Shown: piece by piece, positions 11,750-22,885 of the stretch | Position numbering within the stretch: position 1 is the stretch's first letter | How the letters are laid out: every line of letters begins with the position of its first letter | DNA from: Dryas octopetala | Lineage: Eukaryota > Streptophyta > Magnoliopsida > Rosales > Rosaceae | Length of the DNA: 64,000 nt | Direction: 5' to 3' | NCBI GenBank assembly: GCA_963921425.1 | Contig: OY992833.1 | Coordinates: forward strand, 10,519,738-10,583,737 | Notes under the pieces: model-generated | What the model saw: the letters and a program-made list of their open reading frames with translations, nothing else | The model's database searches: none | What the model was told of the DNA's origin: nothing | Made by a program: the position numbers and the translations under genes

Positions 11750-11985
11750 GAGGGTCAAGTGGGATTAGGTTGGAGACTGCAAGGGTCTTGGCACTTCGTG
11801 GAGCACATGTCATCATTGCTGCCAGAAACATGTGGGGCTGCAAATGAAGCAAAACAGGTTTTTTTTTTAAAGACAATGAAATTGCAAAAGTGGATGTTCT
11901 GAAACTTGACCTCTGCTCAATCAAGTCTGTTACAGCATTTGTTGATAGCTTCAATGCTCTTGATCTTCCTCTCAACACCTCTTAA
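11750..11985 (+). pseudogene. Short-chain dehydrogenase/reductase fragment (TIC32/retinol-dehydrogenase-like)
   Basis: After an acceptor-like GAAAATGCAG the plus strand reads [20 protein letters not shown] followed by VIIAARN. This is the Rossmann-fold NAD(P)-binding start of the TIC32-like SDR group ([18 protein letters not shown]). After a worn linker (A-A-N-E-A-K-Q) come AKVDVLKLDLCSIKSV and FVDSFNALDLPLN, the second part of the same fold. The third glycine of TGxxxGxG is R. A 2-base gain after the RNM codons and a length change in the T tract at 11859-11868 shift the frame. A TAA at 11983 ends it just before the NNAG motif. The catalytic Tyr/Lys half is absent. It is a dead gene piece inside the CACTA element, next to a (TC)n tract. 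Confidence 0.85.
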
Positions 11986-11996
11986 TGTGATGCTCT

Positions 11997-11998
<2 letters not shown>

Positions 11999-12043
<45 letters not shown>
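11999..12043. repeat. (TC)n microsatellite
   Basis: About 22 TC units just after the dehydrogenase fragment, inside the CACTA element. Confidence 0.96.
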
Positions 12044-12046
<3 letters not shown>

Positions 12047-12894
12047 CCTTCTTCAGTTTTATATATGAATAATGGTTTATGTTGCAGAAACAATCTATTG
12101 TTTTGGGAATGATTTAGGAATATTGATTACTTTAATAAAATGAAGGATTTATGGTTGGATTTATATTTGAATGGTTTATGGTTGAATATAGGGTTTATAT
12201 ATGGTTGAATGGTTTATATATATATGGTTGAATGAATTTATGATTGAATGGAACATTGCAACAATAGCCAAATTTCATGCTAAAAAACAAGCAAATTATA
12301 TCAATTTTATGGCCAGCAAAATTGATATATAAATATCTTATAGATATCAAGTTTTCCCAAAAAAAAAAAAAAAAAAAAAACTAACATATCAAAAGGTTTG
12401 TACATCAGTTCATGGATCTAAAATGATATTTATGCTAACATATGATATTAGTTTCCAAGTAAACACCGATATTTAAACTTGTTTATATATATCCTCAACT
12501 CCGTAAAAACAGACATTTAAACAAGATTCTAGTACCTAGATAATACCTGATGTTTATATCAATTTAGATATCTAAAATTCTTTTGAAATTGACATCTTAA
12601 CTGCCTTCTTACATCAGTTCTAGGGTTAAAATTGATGTCTAAGGGTTATTTATATCGTTTCATACACATACCATCTTTTTTTGGCATTTTACATATCAGT
12701 TTTAGATTTTTTACATCGGAAAAACTAAAAATTGATTTCTTTTCTCTATTTTAGATATCAGGTGGCTAAAGATTCTGATGTTTAACCATATAAAAAATAT
12801 TAGTTTTTTTTTTCTCCCTGGACTTATCGGTTTTTAACCCTAATAGACATCAGTGTTTCACTGATATCTATCAAGGTTTTTGTACTAGTGGATG

Positions 12895-13104
12895 TGTAGA
12901 AATTTAGAGAATAATTTTCTGAATGCTTTATTCTTCTCTTAGAGAGGTATATATAGATGTACAATAACATCCAAGATAAGAAAGTACTAAATCCTACTTA
13001 ATTTAGAGAAAGGTCAACTATACAATTAATAAGAGAAATGTCAACTATAAAATAAATAACCAGCTAATGAATAACCAGCTAATCTATAGCTAAACATTCC
13101 AATA
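12895..13104 (-). repeat. 3' LTR of the RE1-like element (210 bp)
   Basis: It matches 17687-17881 almost throughout and carries a short internal duplication around ACCAGCTAAT (13072-13084) that the other LTR lacks. On the element's strand it begins TATTGGAATG and ends TTTCTACA. Confidence 0.92.
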
Positions 13105-13116
13105 CTCCCCCTCAAG
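13105..13116 (-). other. Polypurine tract of the RE1-like element
   Basis: On the minus strand it is CTTGAGGGGGAGT, immediately before the 3' LTR. Confidence 0.8.
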
Positions 13117-16100
13117 TTGGTGCGAAGATATCACGAATGCCCAACTTGTCGAGTGAGGAATAGAAAGCTCTACTTGAGACAGCCTTTGTAAGAATGTCAG
13201 CCAATTGTTCCTGTGTCTTCACAAATGGAAATCTAATAATTCTAGCTTCCAATTTCTCCTTGATGAAGTGTCTATCCACTTCAACATGTTTAGTACGATC
13301 ATGTTGAACTGGATTATGTGCAATGTTGATTGCAGACTTATTATCACAATACAAATTCATGGCTTTTTTGGGTTTGAAACCCAACTTTTCCAGTAATTTC
13401 CTTAGCCATAACAGCTCACACACACCATGTGACATGCCTTTGAATTCAGCTTCAGCACTGGACCTAGCAACAACATTTTGTTTCTTGCTACGCCAAGTGA
13501 CTAAGTTCCCTCCAACAAAGGTGAAGTATCCGGAAGTCGATCGTCTATCAGTAGAGCCTGCCCAATCAGCATTAGTGTACCCTTCAACATCTAGGCGTCC
13601 ATGCCTTGAGAACATTATACTTTTACCAGAAGCATTTTTTAAGTAACTAAGGATCCGGGTGACAGCATTCATATGATCCTCACTTGGTGCATGCATGTAT
13701 TGGCTTACCGCACTCACAACATAGGCAATATCAGCTCGTGTGTGTGACAAGTAGATTAGCTTTCCAACCAATCTTTGATACCTCTCTTTATTGGCAGGAA
13801 CTTGCTTTGGATACTCTCCTAGCTTATGGTTCTGTTCTATGGGAGTGTCAGCAGGTTTGCAAGCAAGCTTCCCTGTTTCATTTAATAAGTCTATGACATA
13901 CTTTCTCTGACACAGAAAAATGCCATGTTTTGATCTAGCGACTTTAATCCCCAAAAAGTATTTTAAAGAACCAAGATCCTTCATTTCAAATTCAGTGGCT
14001 AGGTAGCCCTGAAGTTCCCTCATTTCTTCTTCATCGTTACCTGTAACTACTATATCATCCACATAAATGATTAAGGCAGTCACTTCACCTCTTTTATGCT
14101 TTAGGAAGAGTGTGTGGTCAGAATTGCTCTGTTTATAACCAAATGTTTTCATTGACTGGCTAAACCTTTCAAACCAAGCTCTTAATTGGGGATTGTTTTA
14201 AACCATATAAAGATTTTTTTCAGCTTACACACCTTACCAACATCTGAACCGGTTGTAAACCCTGGTGGAAGATCTATGTAGACCTCCTCCGTTAAGTGGC
14301 CATGCAAAAAAGCATTTTTCACATCGAATTGCTACAAAGGTTGGCAGCTAGGGATAAAAGAACACGAATAGTATTCATCTTTGCTACTGGTGCAAAGTTT
14401 CTTGTAATCGATCCCATAAGTTTTAGAATAACCTTTGGCCACCAATGTGGCATTATATCTCCCAATAGAACCATCAGCCTTATGTTTCATAGTGAATATT
14501 CACTTACAACCAACAGTTTTCTTGCCCTTAGGTAAGTCAACCAACTCCCAGGTAGAATTCTTTTGGAGTGCTTGCATTTCCTCAACCATAGCAGTGGTCC
14601 ATCTTGGATCAGCTAGAGCATCTTGTAGCTTACTTGGAATACATACAGAGGATAATTGCAGTGCCAAAGATCTATATGACTTAGACAACCTATGAGAGAA
14701 CATAAAATTAGAAATAGGTTATTTAACTTCAGTAGGAAAGCCATACCGATTTGGAGGATTATGGGTTCTACTAGGATACCTTTTCCCTTGCACTTCACTA
14801 GAAGTTGGTTCAGGCAGTTCATGTGACTCATTATTTTCAAACAAGTCATGAAGGTTAAACATTGTATCATCAGGATTAGAAGTAGTAGAGACAATAGGAT
14901 CATCAAAAGAAGAATTAGGAGAAGAATTCGAAGTTATCTCAGGAATATCCTCTAAGTTAGGAGCTGATTGGTCCATTGGTAAGTTAGAGGAGGCCGTAGC
15001 TTCCTGTTTCCCATTCTTATCATTTTCTATATGTTTTTTTTCCTTGTTTCTCCTATACACCTTCCACTCTTTCACTTGAGCTGGTTGTTCTCCTGGTTGA
15101 ATGAAAGAACTTTTTTTTCTTTCTCCCGAATTCTCTTCATTTTTTTTCTTCCACTAACACTACAATAGTATTTTCCAACTTCTCTTCCATACACTCACTA
15201 GCCCCCTGAAGAGAAGGATCAGACACTCCCCTTGAAAAATAGGCTTCATCATCCCAAAAAACAACATCCATAGACACATACATTTTCCTTGAAGGGGGAT
15301 GATAGCATTTGTATCCCTTTTGAGAAGCTGAATGGCCAACAAAGACACATTTAAGAGCACAAGGATCAAGTTTACCATGCTGATTTTTATGGATGTGAAC
15401 ATATGCAACACACCCAAAAACTTGAGGAAAATTTTTAAGAATAGATGGTAAAGGGAAATAGGCAGACAAAACTTGGAGTGGTGTTTGAAAGTTAAGGACA
15501 CGAGATGGTATTCGGTTGATAACGTAATTAGCTGACAAAATTGCCTCTCCCCAAAAAGTCTTTGGCATATGTGTAGCAAAAAGTAACGACTGAGCAACTT
15601 CAAGAAGATGATGGTTTTTACATTCCGCTACACCGTTTTGCTGGGGAGAGTAAGAGCATGTCGTTTGATGAAGAATGCCATGGTTGCGGAAAAAATCCCT
15701 CAACCCTTGGTTCAGATACTCGCCACCGTTATCAGACCGAACAACTTGTATTTTAGCATGAAACTGTGTTTGCACTAGGGCATGAAAAGACTTGAAAATA
15801 GTGAGCACATCACATTTGTTTTTCATAAGATATATCCAAGACATACGAGTACAATCATCTATAAAGGAAACAAACCATCGTAAGCCAGAGGAAGTAGGAA
15901 TCCGAGATGGACCCCACACATTAGAATGTAGAAGAGCAAATGAGACATTACTTTTTATTAAAATTAGAAGAAAATGTTACACGATGGTTTTTTGCCAATA
16001 CACAGGTTTCACATTTAAAATCAGAAGCACTAAATTTCGAAAACAATGATGGAAATAACTGTTTAAGATAAAAAAATGACGGATGTCCCAAACGTTTGTG

Positions 16101-17674
16101 CCATTGATGAACTTGGCTCACTGCCTTTTCACTCACACCTGTCAATTCCAAGTAGTACAGCCCCACTTGTTCCCTACCATGACCAATCGTCTCCCTCATA
16201 GAGATATCCTGAAATAGACAATTAATGAGATGGAAAGAAAGTGACAACAGTTTAAAGATTTAGTAATGACTAATAGAAAGAAGATTATTAGACAGAGTAG
16301 GAACACAAAGTATAGAAGACAAAGATAAAGATGAAGCTAGGGACACTGAACCCGCTCTTGAAACAGGAGAAGGAACTCCATTGGCATTAGTGACACAAGA
16401 TCTATGGGGTTTTGTGATCTGTGGCACCAGAATCAATTATCCAACATGTATTATTACAAGCAGAAGAGTTGGCCAAGGAAGTAGAAGCACCCATAGAATC
16501 ATGGGCACTGGAATGATCTACATGCGTAGAGAGAGTAAGTTGTGGCTATGTAGTGACTACTACATGTGAGGCTGTAGCAGCATTGCCCCCTTTTTTGAAT
16601 TATTCCTTTTTTTCTAAAAACCAGGTTGGATAGCCAATGACCTTCCAACAATTTTCACTAACATGGTTATCACAACCACAATTATTGCACTTCTGAGGTG
16701 CAACAACCCTAGTGCCTGAAGGAGAGGTCCGAGGAGTGATATTAGGAAGTGTTGGTGCATGTGAAGTGAGTTTGACCACCATTGCTGATCCTTCACCAGT
16801 GGCAGCGTTCATTATAGTAGTTTGACGTTGTGCCTCAAGACGAATACAAGCATAAGCGTCTTCGACTCTCGGAAAAGGATCCATCCTCAAAACTTCACTT
16901 CTAACTTGGTCTAATTCAAAATCTAGACTAGCCAAGAACACATACACCTGTTGAGTATTAGTTTGTTTCTTCCAAGTGGCAGCATCTGCAGCACATCTCA
17001 TTGTACTTAGACAACGGTGATCGAGTTCTTGCCAAACACCATGAAGTTCTGAATAGTAGACGTGGATAGGTCTCCTATTTTGGCGCATTTGAAAAGCCTT
17101 ACAAGTCAGTTCATAGATTTGTGACATATCTGACCCATCATAATATGTCTTAGCAACAACATCCCAGACGGCTCGGGCAGTAGGAAGACAAATAAAGTTT
17201 GTCATCACATGCGGAGTCATTGAATTGATAAGCCAAGACTTGACCAGAGCATTCTCAGCACGCCACTTATTATAGGTAGGGTCTTTAGAGTCTAGAGGAG
17301 AAATCTCACCAGTCAAATACCCAAATTTCTCTTTCCCAGCAACAAACATCTCAGTAACTTGGGACCAGAGTGAGTAATTGGTGTCATCCAGCTTAACCCC
17401 AATTTGAGAGGATGGATTGTCACTTTGCATAGTCACAATTTTGGTAGTTGAACCATATGGAGAATCAGAGGCAGTAACAATCACACTTTCATCATTCATC
17501 TTGGATTACGATAGTAGTAGCAATCAAAGATAATAAAGAACAAGAAATTGTAGGGGGGTAGAGACAATACTAGGCAGATATGGTACTTGTAGCAGAACCC
17601 TAAGTAATTCTAGGGTTTGTTTGGGTAGAGGTAGCAGCGGAACACAGTAGAGAAACCCTAGGGTTTTTCCTAGA

Positions 17675-17686
17675 GCTCTGATACCA
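17675..17686 (-). other. Primer-binding site of the RE1-like element
   Basis: Read on the minus strand it is TGGTATCAGAGC, complementary to the 3' end of initiator methionine tRNA. This is the usual copia primer, and it directly abuts the LTR. Confidence 0.9.
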
Positions 17687-17881
17687 TGTAGAAATTTAGA
17701 GAATAATTTTCTGAATGCTTTATTCTTCTCTTAGAGAGGTATATATAGCTGTACAATAACATCCAGGATAGGAAAGTACTAAATCCTAATTAATTTAGAG
17801 AAAGGTCAACTATACAATTAATAAGAGAAAGTTCAACTATAAAATAAATAACCAGCTAATCTACAGCTAAACATTCCAATA
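17687..17881 (-). repeat. 5' LTR of the RE1-like element (195 bp)
   Basis: Partner of 12895-13104. The edge is fixed on one side by the primer site, and on the other by the GGATG duplication and by where the two LTRs stop matching. Confidence 0.92.
17739..17750 (-). promoter_or_regulatory. TATA-like box in the 5' LTR
   Basis: On the minus strand it reads AGCTATATATACC, followed by a GAATAAAGC word that could act as polyadenylation signal. Both are repeated in the other LTR (about 12947-12958). This is inferred from motif and place only. Confidence 0.5.
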
Positions 17882-17886
17882 GGATG

Positions 17887-18780
17887 GACATATGAATTTT
17901 GCGAATTTTTTTTGTTTGAAACTTATACTTTTGTTTGGTATATATGAGTAATATATATATTGGGGGTCCAAACAAGGAATTTGATTTTGGAGTCCAAGAA
18001 TTGACTGTTTAATTGGTTGAGTTGGTTGCTCTGTTGGATCTGTTTTGGATGCTCATTTTGGTTGACTTTGGCTTGTTCACTGTCTAGGTTGCTTTACTTA
18101 GTATCTTTTTCTTTCTAGTGTTGTGTCTGCTCTTGTGCAGGTCTCTAAACTTTTCACCATTAGCTGTATGTTTTTTTTTTTATTCTTTATCTTCGTCTTT
18201 AACTAATTCCAGCATCTTTTCTTTCCTAGAATTTTGGTTTTGCCTCACTGTGTTTTGATTGGAAGAATAAGACCTAACTGAGGGTATAACATCTACCGTC
18301 TGCTATGAATATATAAGAATTTGTTTAAGGTAATCTTCATTTGTTATTACAATGCATATAAATATGTTGTAAGGCATGTTGCATGTGTTTGTTATGGTGC
18401 AGATTCCCATTTGTTAGAAGGCAATGCTTCTCTATATCTTTGGGTTTTATCACACTTATTCGTAGACCACTTGTTTGAGGTAATTAATGTGTAGTCCATA
18501 TAAAAAAAAAAATATTGATAAGCCTGAACATTATTACTGTTTCATTTATTTTGTTGGGGGAGTAGAGAGATAGATGATTTAATTAATTACAATGTAAGGG
18601 CACAATAGCTGCTTGTAAATTGAATTGAACAGAAAAAACATGTGATTGATGCAGTCTCTGTTGCACCATGTGATTGATCTAAACATATGCCGCATTTTGA
18701 ACCAACATTTTCTACCACCTTCATCTAGCTAGTTGGCAATAAGGTGGGTGACATGTGCCTAGATGTGCAAAATAGAGTTG
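17887..18780. other. Unassigned stretch
   Basis: This is the right flank of the CACTA/RE1-like nest. It is T-rich on the plus strand with several pyrimidine tracts followed by CAG (for example near 18139), giving an intron-like look, but I see no exon with a recognisable domain. Confidence 0.3.
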
Positions 18781-18796
18781 TGCTATCCCCAACAAG

Positions 18797-18960
18797 ACGA
18801 GTAGTGCCGGGAAGAAGACAAACAAAGAATTTCATCTCAAGGGGAGGATAGGGCAACAAAGAAGTGTGGTGGATGCAACGAGACGGGTCACAACCGCCAA
18901 ACTTCCCAAATCCAATCGCACTACATCCTAGCTCATGAATGTGTTCTCACATGTACCTAA
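18797..18960 (+). pseudogene. MULE/FAR1-type zinc-knuckle fragment
   Basis: One frame reads TRRVVPGRRQ and then, in a neighbouring frame, GEDRATKKCGGCNETGHNRQ followed by T-S and a tail ending at TAA (18958-18960). C-x2-C-x4-H-x4-C is the zinc knuckle at the end of Mutator-like transposases and FAR1-related proteins, preceded there by a GRPKK-type basic stretch. The last cysteine is S, and the frame changes between the two parts. No transposase core is present, so it is a scrap. Confidence 0.6.
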
Positions 18961-19373
18961 CTTGAATTTTATATTAGATTCTATTATGAAATTCTCGTAA
19001 AAAATTAAAAATGATTCTCATTACTTGATTTGACTTTTATTAATCGATTTTTTCGTATGTATTTGTATGTACTTTTTTTTTTGCATCAATTTCTATATTT
19101 GCATATTAGGTTGTATTTTACAATATTATCAAAGAGAATGGAAAAATGTTTATCTACTTGACATGACTTGTAAATTTGAGCTTTGGAAAATGTTGAAAAA
19201 TTTATTTGAACACTACTTCAGTATCCCCTCAAATAGCACTCGAGATCCCCTTGAGTATAATTTTAGATTTAGTAAGGCAACTTATAGTTTCTTGAGTAGC
19301 ACTCGAGGTCCCCTTGGGTAGGATAGCCAATTGTCACAACTTATAGATAGTTCTCGAGTAACACTTGTGTGAG
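18961..19373. other. Unassigned stretch with a short direct repeat
   Basis: The only structure seen is a pair of near-identical words, AGCACTCGAGATCCCCTTGAG (about 19227) and AGCACTCGAGGTCCCCTTGGG (about 19299). I saw no gene. Confidence 0.3.
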
Positions 19374-21890
19374 ACCTCGAAATTTTTTTCGTATTTTATT
19401 TCCTAAGTTATCTTTATTTCTGAGGTTACTTTGAATTTTTTATTGGAAGTGTTAGGATTTTTGTGTAAATCCTAGAGATCCAAACTTAGTTTTAAGTCCA
19501 TAAGAAATTAGTATTCGCCGCAACAAGTACGTAGTTTCGGGACATTTTTGGATGACCGATTGTATTTTTGGCAAGTGTTTGAAGTTGGAAACGTGTGAAA
19601 AGATAAGTGGATGAGATGGTAAGATCTAAACCATTGGTCAAGTTGATCAAATGGCTGAGGAGTTAACAGCCAATTTGGAAAGAGAGCTGGGCCAGTTGGC
19701 GTAGGAAAAATGGAGTAGTGAGGAGAGGAATTGAGAACTAGGTGGAAGATTGTGGAATGCACCACCGAGGGCTTGGTGGAGCCACCGAGTGATCGGCAAG
19801 CCTTGCCGAGGGCTCGGCGTGGTGGCAAGCGCTCGGCAATCTGGTGAGGGCTTGGCAGCCAATCTATATATACCTCCTAACCAGTTTTATTTCTAAACTT
19901 TTGCGCATCACTTTCACTCAACCCGCAACTCTTTCTCCTTAGCAAACCTCACCTGCAAACACTTATCTTTAGATTACTCAATCCTTTGGTAAAATTTCCA
20001 AATCGTGGATTTGGTTATTTGATTTCCGATTCAGGTTTTCTTATTATTTGGATTTGGATTTAGATTTCTGATTAGAATAATTATTTTTGGTTAGAAGTTA
20101 ATTAAGGATTACATCAGTTTCCCAATATTTGGACCCGGTGAAGTAGAGAACTGTAAGTTGGATTTTTTGTTGTGGATATCAAGCTAAGCAATGGATTCCA
20201 GGTAGGGAAAATCTCACACCCTGCTAGTGGCCCTATTTTACTGCATGTATTATGCTAGTATAAACTGAATGCATGAGAAATTTGCATAGTTTGTGATTTC
20301 CATCTGTGGCGTGGTTTTTATCATATATTGTGATAATTGAATTGTTAGGATGACTTGAGAGTAAGTGGTCACCATAGAGTTGACATTGGGTTTCGATCCC
20401 CTAAACCTCCGGAGGCGGTTATACAGTTAGGCTGGTAGCAGTCAATTTATCTTGGTGTCCAGTCTAAAGTTGTAGTAACCAAGAATGGATACTCTCGCTA
20501 CCAAATCAATTTTTACTAATAATCCAGATAGGATGGTAGTTAACCAATTTTGAGTTCAGTCATCAGGTAATGTATTAGGAACGTTTCGAAATGTTTTTAA
20601 TGACTGTTTGAGCATGCAAATGGTTTCTAACTGATATTGATTCTTTGGTTGTGCATTGTGCTATTTTGATGTGTTTCACTGGCTATTTAGTATAAATATG
20701 TTCGTATTATTTTAAAACCTAGCCAGGGTCTCCTGAGGGGAGACTATAATCGTATGTGATGCTTACCCCCTACTATACTCTTTGAGTACAGAGAATGTAG
20801 CGGTTGACGACTTGGACTGAAGGTGTGGCCTTGCTACTTGTCAAGTCTCCGATTTGTCCAATTTTGATCATTTCTTTATGGGCAGGTCGGTTATGATCTT
20901 TGTAGATCACTTTTGCTATGTGAATTAGCATACTATTGTCTTTTGAGTTTGTTTTGTAAATTATTAAACATCTATCTTTGGATTGGTTACTTTTGTAAAT
21001 CATCGAACATTTTGTTTGTATGTTTCTCGAGGTTACTTTTGAACTATCTGTAACCTTGTTGGGTTGGTTTAAATGTAAATAATTTATTTACATTTTTGTA
21101 TTTCCGCTGACAATTTAATTATCTCTGATCCAACCTGTTTTTTTTTTATAATTAATAAGGCTTACCTATTTTGAGAATGTTTGGGAGTATAATACTTGGG
21201 ACCTTCGATTGCGCATCGAAGTTATGATATCTTGCACTTTAATTGCAGGTTAAAGTGAAGATGTGCATTGCAATTTATATTTCAATATGCATCGAGTGTT
21301 AATTCTTATAATAGGACACTCGGGGCCAGATAGGTAAAATGCATAGTATGGGACGTGCGTGCCTGTTTGTTCTATTATATGAATAAACTCTTTATTCATA
21401 TTATGAGGCTTAATCGAGGAAGTGCAGCATAACATTCATGTATTAATAAGATTATTATATTATATATTATATATTATATGCTTCATGTTGTATGTTGCAT
21501 TGAGCTTTAGTATAATTAATTTTGCATGATAAGGTTGATTGTCCCTACTGAGCCGTTGGTTAGAGCTAACCCCTTCATAGACTTTGCAGGTACTATAGTG
21601 AGAAATAGAACAAAGCCGACCAGAAGTAGTTATTATGAGTAGATGTGAACCAAGTCAGATGCTAAGTTTGATTTTGAAACTAAGAATGATATAATGTGCG
21701 GTTCGAAGTACGACTTATTTTGTAAATTAAGCTTGAATTAAGTAGTGGCACAAGAATAGTACGAAGTACGTTTATCTCTATTTATTTATTTTCCATTGTC
21801 ACATTCTGGTTATAGAAGTTAATTCTATAATTAAAGTGTAATTCACATGTTAATATAAGATTTAACTCTTAATCCCGGATTGAGGCGTGA
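19374..21890 (+). mobile_element. Probable solo LTR, gypsy (Tekay-like), 2.5 kb
   Basis: It begins TGTGAGACCTCG and ends GGATTGAGGCGTGACA, the start/end pair of a common plant gypsy LTR type. It interrupts the LRR part of the NBS-LRR pseudogene on its right. No target duplication is evident (flanks ACTTG and CACCT), so a deletion at one edge is possible. Words around 21310-21340 and 21550-21590 recur in the LTR scraps at 42.6 and 44.0-44.2 kb, which places those in the same family. There is no internal coding sequence. Confidence 0.62.
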
Positions 21891-22880
21891 CACACCTAGA
21901 TCCTCTACTCTCATTTCCCCACCCAAAATATAGTAACGCAATGTTTGCAAATGACTCAATTGCTTTATCTTGAATGTAAGTTCGACATGCATATCAAAAT
22001 AAATATGTCGCAAGTTGATCAAATTTTCCATTCTTAATGTATTATCATCCATTCTTAATGTTTGTAGATTATAGAGTTGACCAATAGATTTGGGAAGAGC
22101 TTTGATTCCTGTTTTGGAAACATAGGAACCTCAAGTGTTTCAGTTCACCAATTGAAATTGGCAACACCTCCATATCGGCATTATATAAATTTAAGACATG
22201 CTAAGCTCTTAATCTTGGGAAGATGCTATTAGGGATTAATTTCATCATGCAAAAACAGTGAGCGCAATCTTCTAACACTTGTTTTTTGCATTATTTCTAG
22301 TATTGGAGTAGAAATCCGTGCAACATGTCAAATCTCAAGTGTATCATTATTATCATTCTTCTTGTTGTCTGGCGTACTCAAGCTCTCAAATTTGGATACT
22401 TCGATCTGCAAGATAGTGCGCAAGATCAGGCATCTTGCAACTCGTAATATTGTCAAACTCATCTTTTGTAGCATCTTGAAACAAGGAGTTTTCCAATAAA
22501 ATATGAAAATATCCATTGCCAATATCCTCCATCTTTAGATTACTTTTGTCAAGAGAAGGGTGGAGTAATCCTTGAGCCATCCAAATTTGGATCAAGTTCT
22601 CTCTTTCCATTGCGAAATCTTTCATGAATATTGAGCAATATGCAAAACACTGTTTCAAAGATGGTGATTTTAGATTATCAAAACTCAACTTCAAAACTGA
22701 CATGACTGTCTTTTCTTGATCTTCTTGTAAGTTCCATATTCTACTTTCTTTAATCGACAACGATTCATTTATAGTAGTTTTAGAACGCAACAAGCTCCAA
22801 AACCTGTTAGTACATATATAAGTGAGAATCTATACTTAATAATGAATAGGTTAACATTAACAAAAGTCCAGCTAATACGA
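21891..22880 (-). pseudogene. CC-NBS-LRR disease-resistance gene remnant: ARC2, winged helix and first LRRs
   Basis: Reading leftward from 22800, the minus strand gives the end of the NB-ARC domain (GLLRSK-type words, IKESRIWNLQ), the RNBS-D/winged-helix block LKQCFAYCSIF, IQIWMAQGLL, and the MHD position as CKMPDLAHYLA, with P for the usual H. After several stops and frame changes come leucine-rich repeats (LPKSIGQLYNLQTLRM, ENLINLRHIYFD, IKQLSHLQTLRYYILGGE). Such proteins are intracellular immune receptors, and this is the RGA-like coiled-coil class. The LRR region is cut at 21890 by an LTR. The piece may join the P-loop piece at 23.7-23.9 kb, but the kinase-2 to GLPL part is missing between them. 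Confidence 0.85.
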
Positions 22881-22885
22881 GGGAC

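Larger units (their letters stand above)
7438..12890. mobile_element. CACTA (En/Spm) DNA transposon, non-autonomous, with captured gene pieces
   Basis: The left end reads CACTAGTACAAAAACATTAA and the right end is its inverted partner (CACTAGTACAAAAACCTTGA in reverse complement). Both are flanked by the 3-bp duplication GAT (7435-7437 and 12891-12893), which is diagnostic of CACTA elements. Degenerate subterminal repeats with TACATCAGTTT/ACTGATGT-like words occupy about 7438-7750 and 12380-12890. I see no transposase gene, so it would depend on a partner element. The cargo is a hairpin MITE (8009-8378), a hAT-like element (8532-10077), a centrin-like exon (10773-10809) and a short-chain dehydrogenase piece (11750-11985). 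Length is 5453 bp, about 3.5 kb without the two inserts. Confidence 0.85.
12895..17881 (-). mobile_element. RE1-like Ty1/copia retrotransposon, complete outline, broken
   Basis: The element is 4987 bp on the minus strand with an LTR at each end and a perfect 5-bp duplication GGATG (12890-12894 and 17882-17886). Order along its own strand: LTR, tRNA-Met-type primer site, gag (about 17.5-16.6 kb, UBN2-like, knuckle CNNCGCDNHVSENCW), GAG-pre-integrase (WHKRLGHPS, about 16.1 kb), integrase (about 15.9-15.1 kb, SPQQNGVAE), reverse transcriptase (YVDDIVVTG near 14.05 kb), RNase H (to 13.1 kb), purine tract, LTR. The frame is broken in roughly five places. The LTRs differ by about 3-4 per 100 bases plus one short length difference, so it is fairly young. 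Confidence 0.93.
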
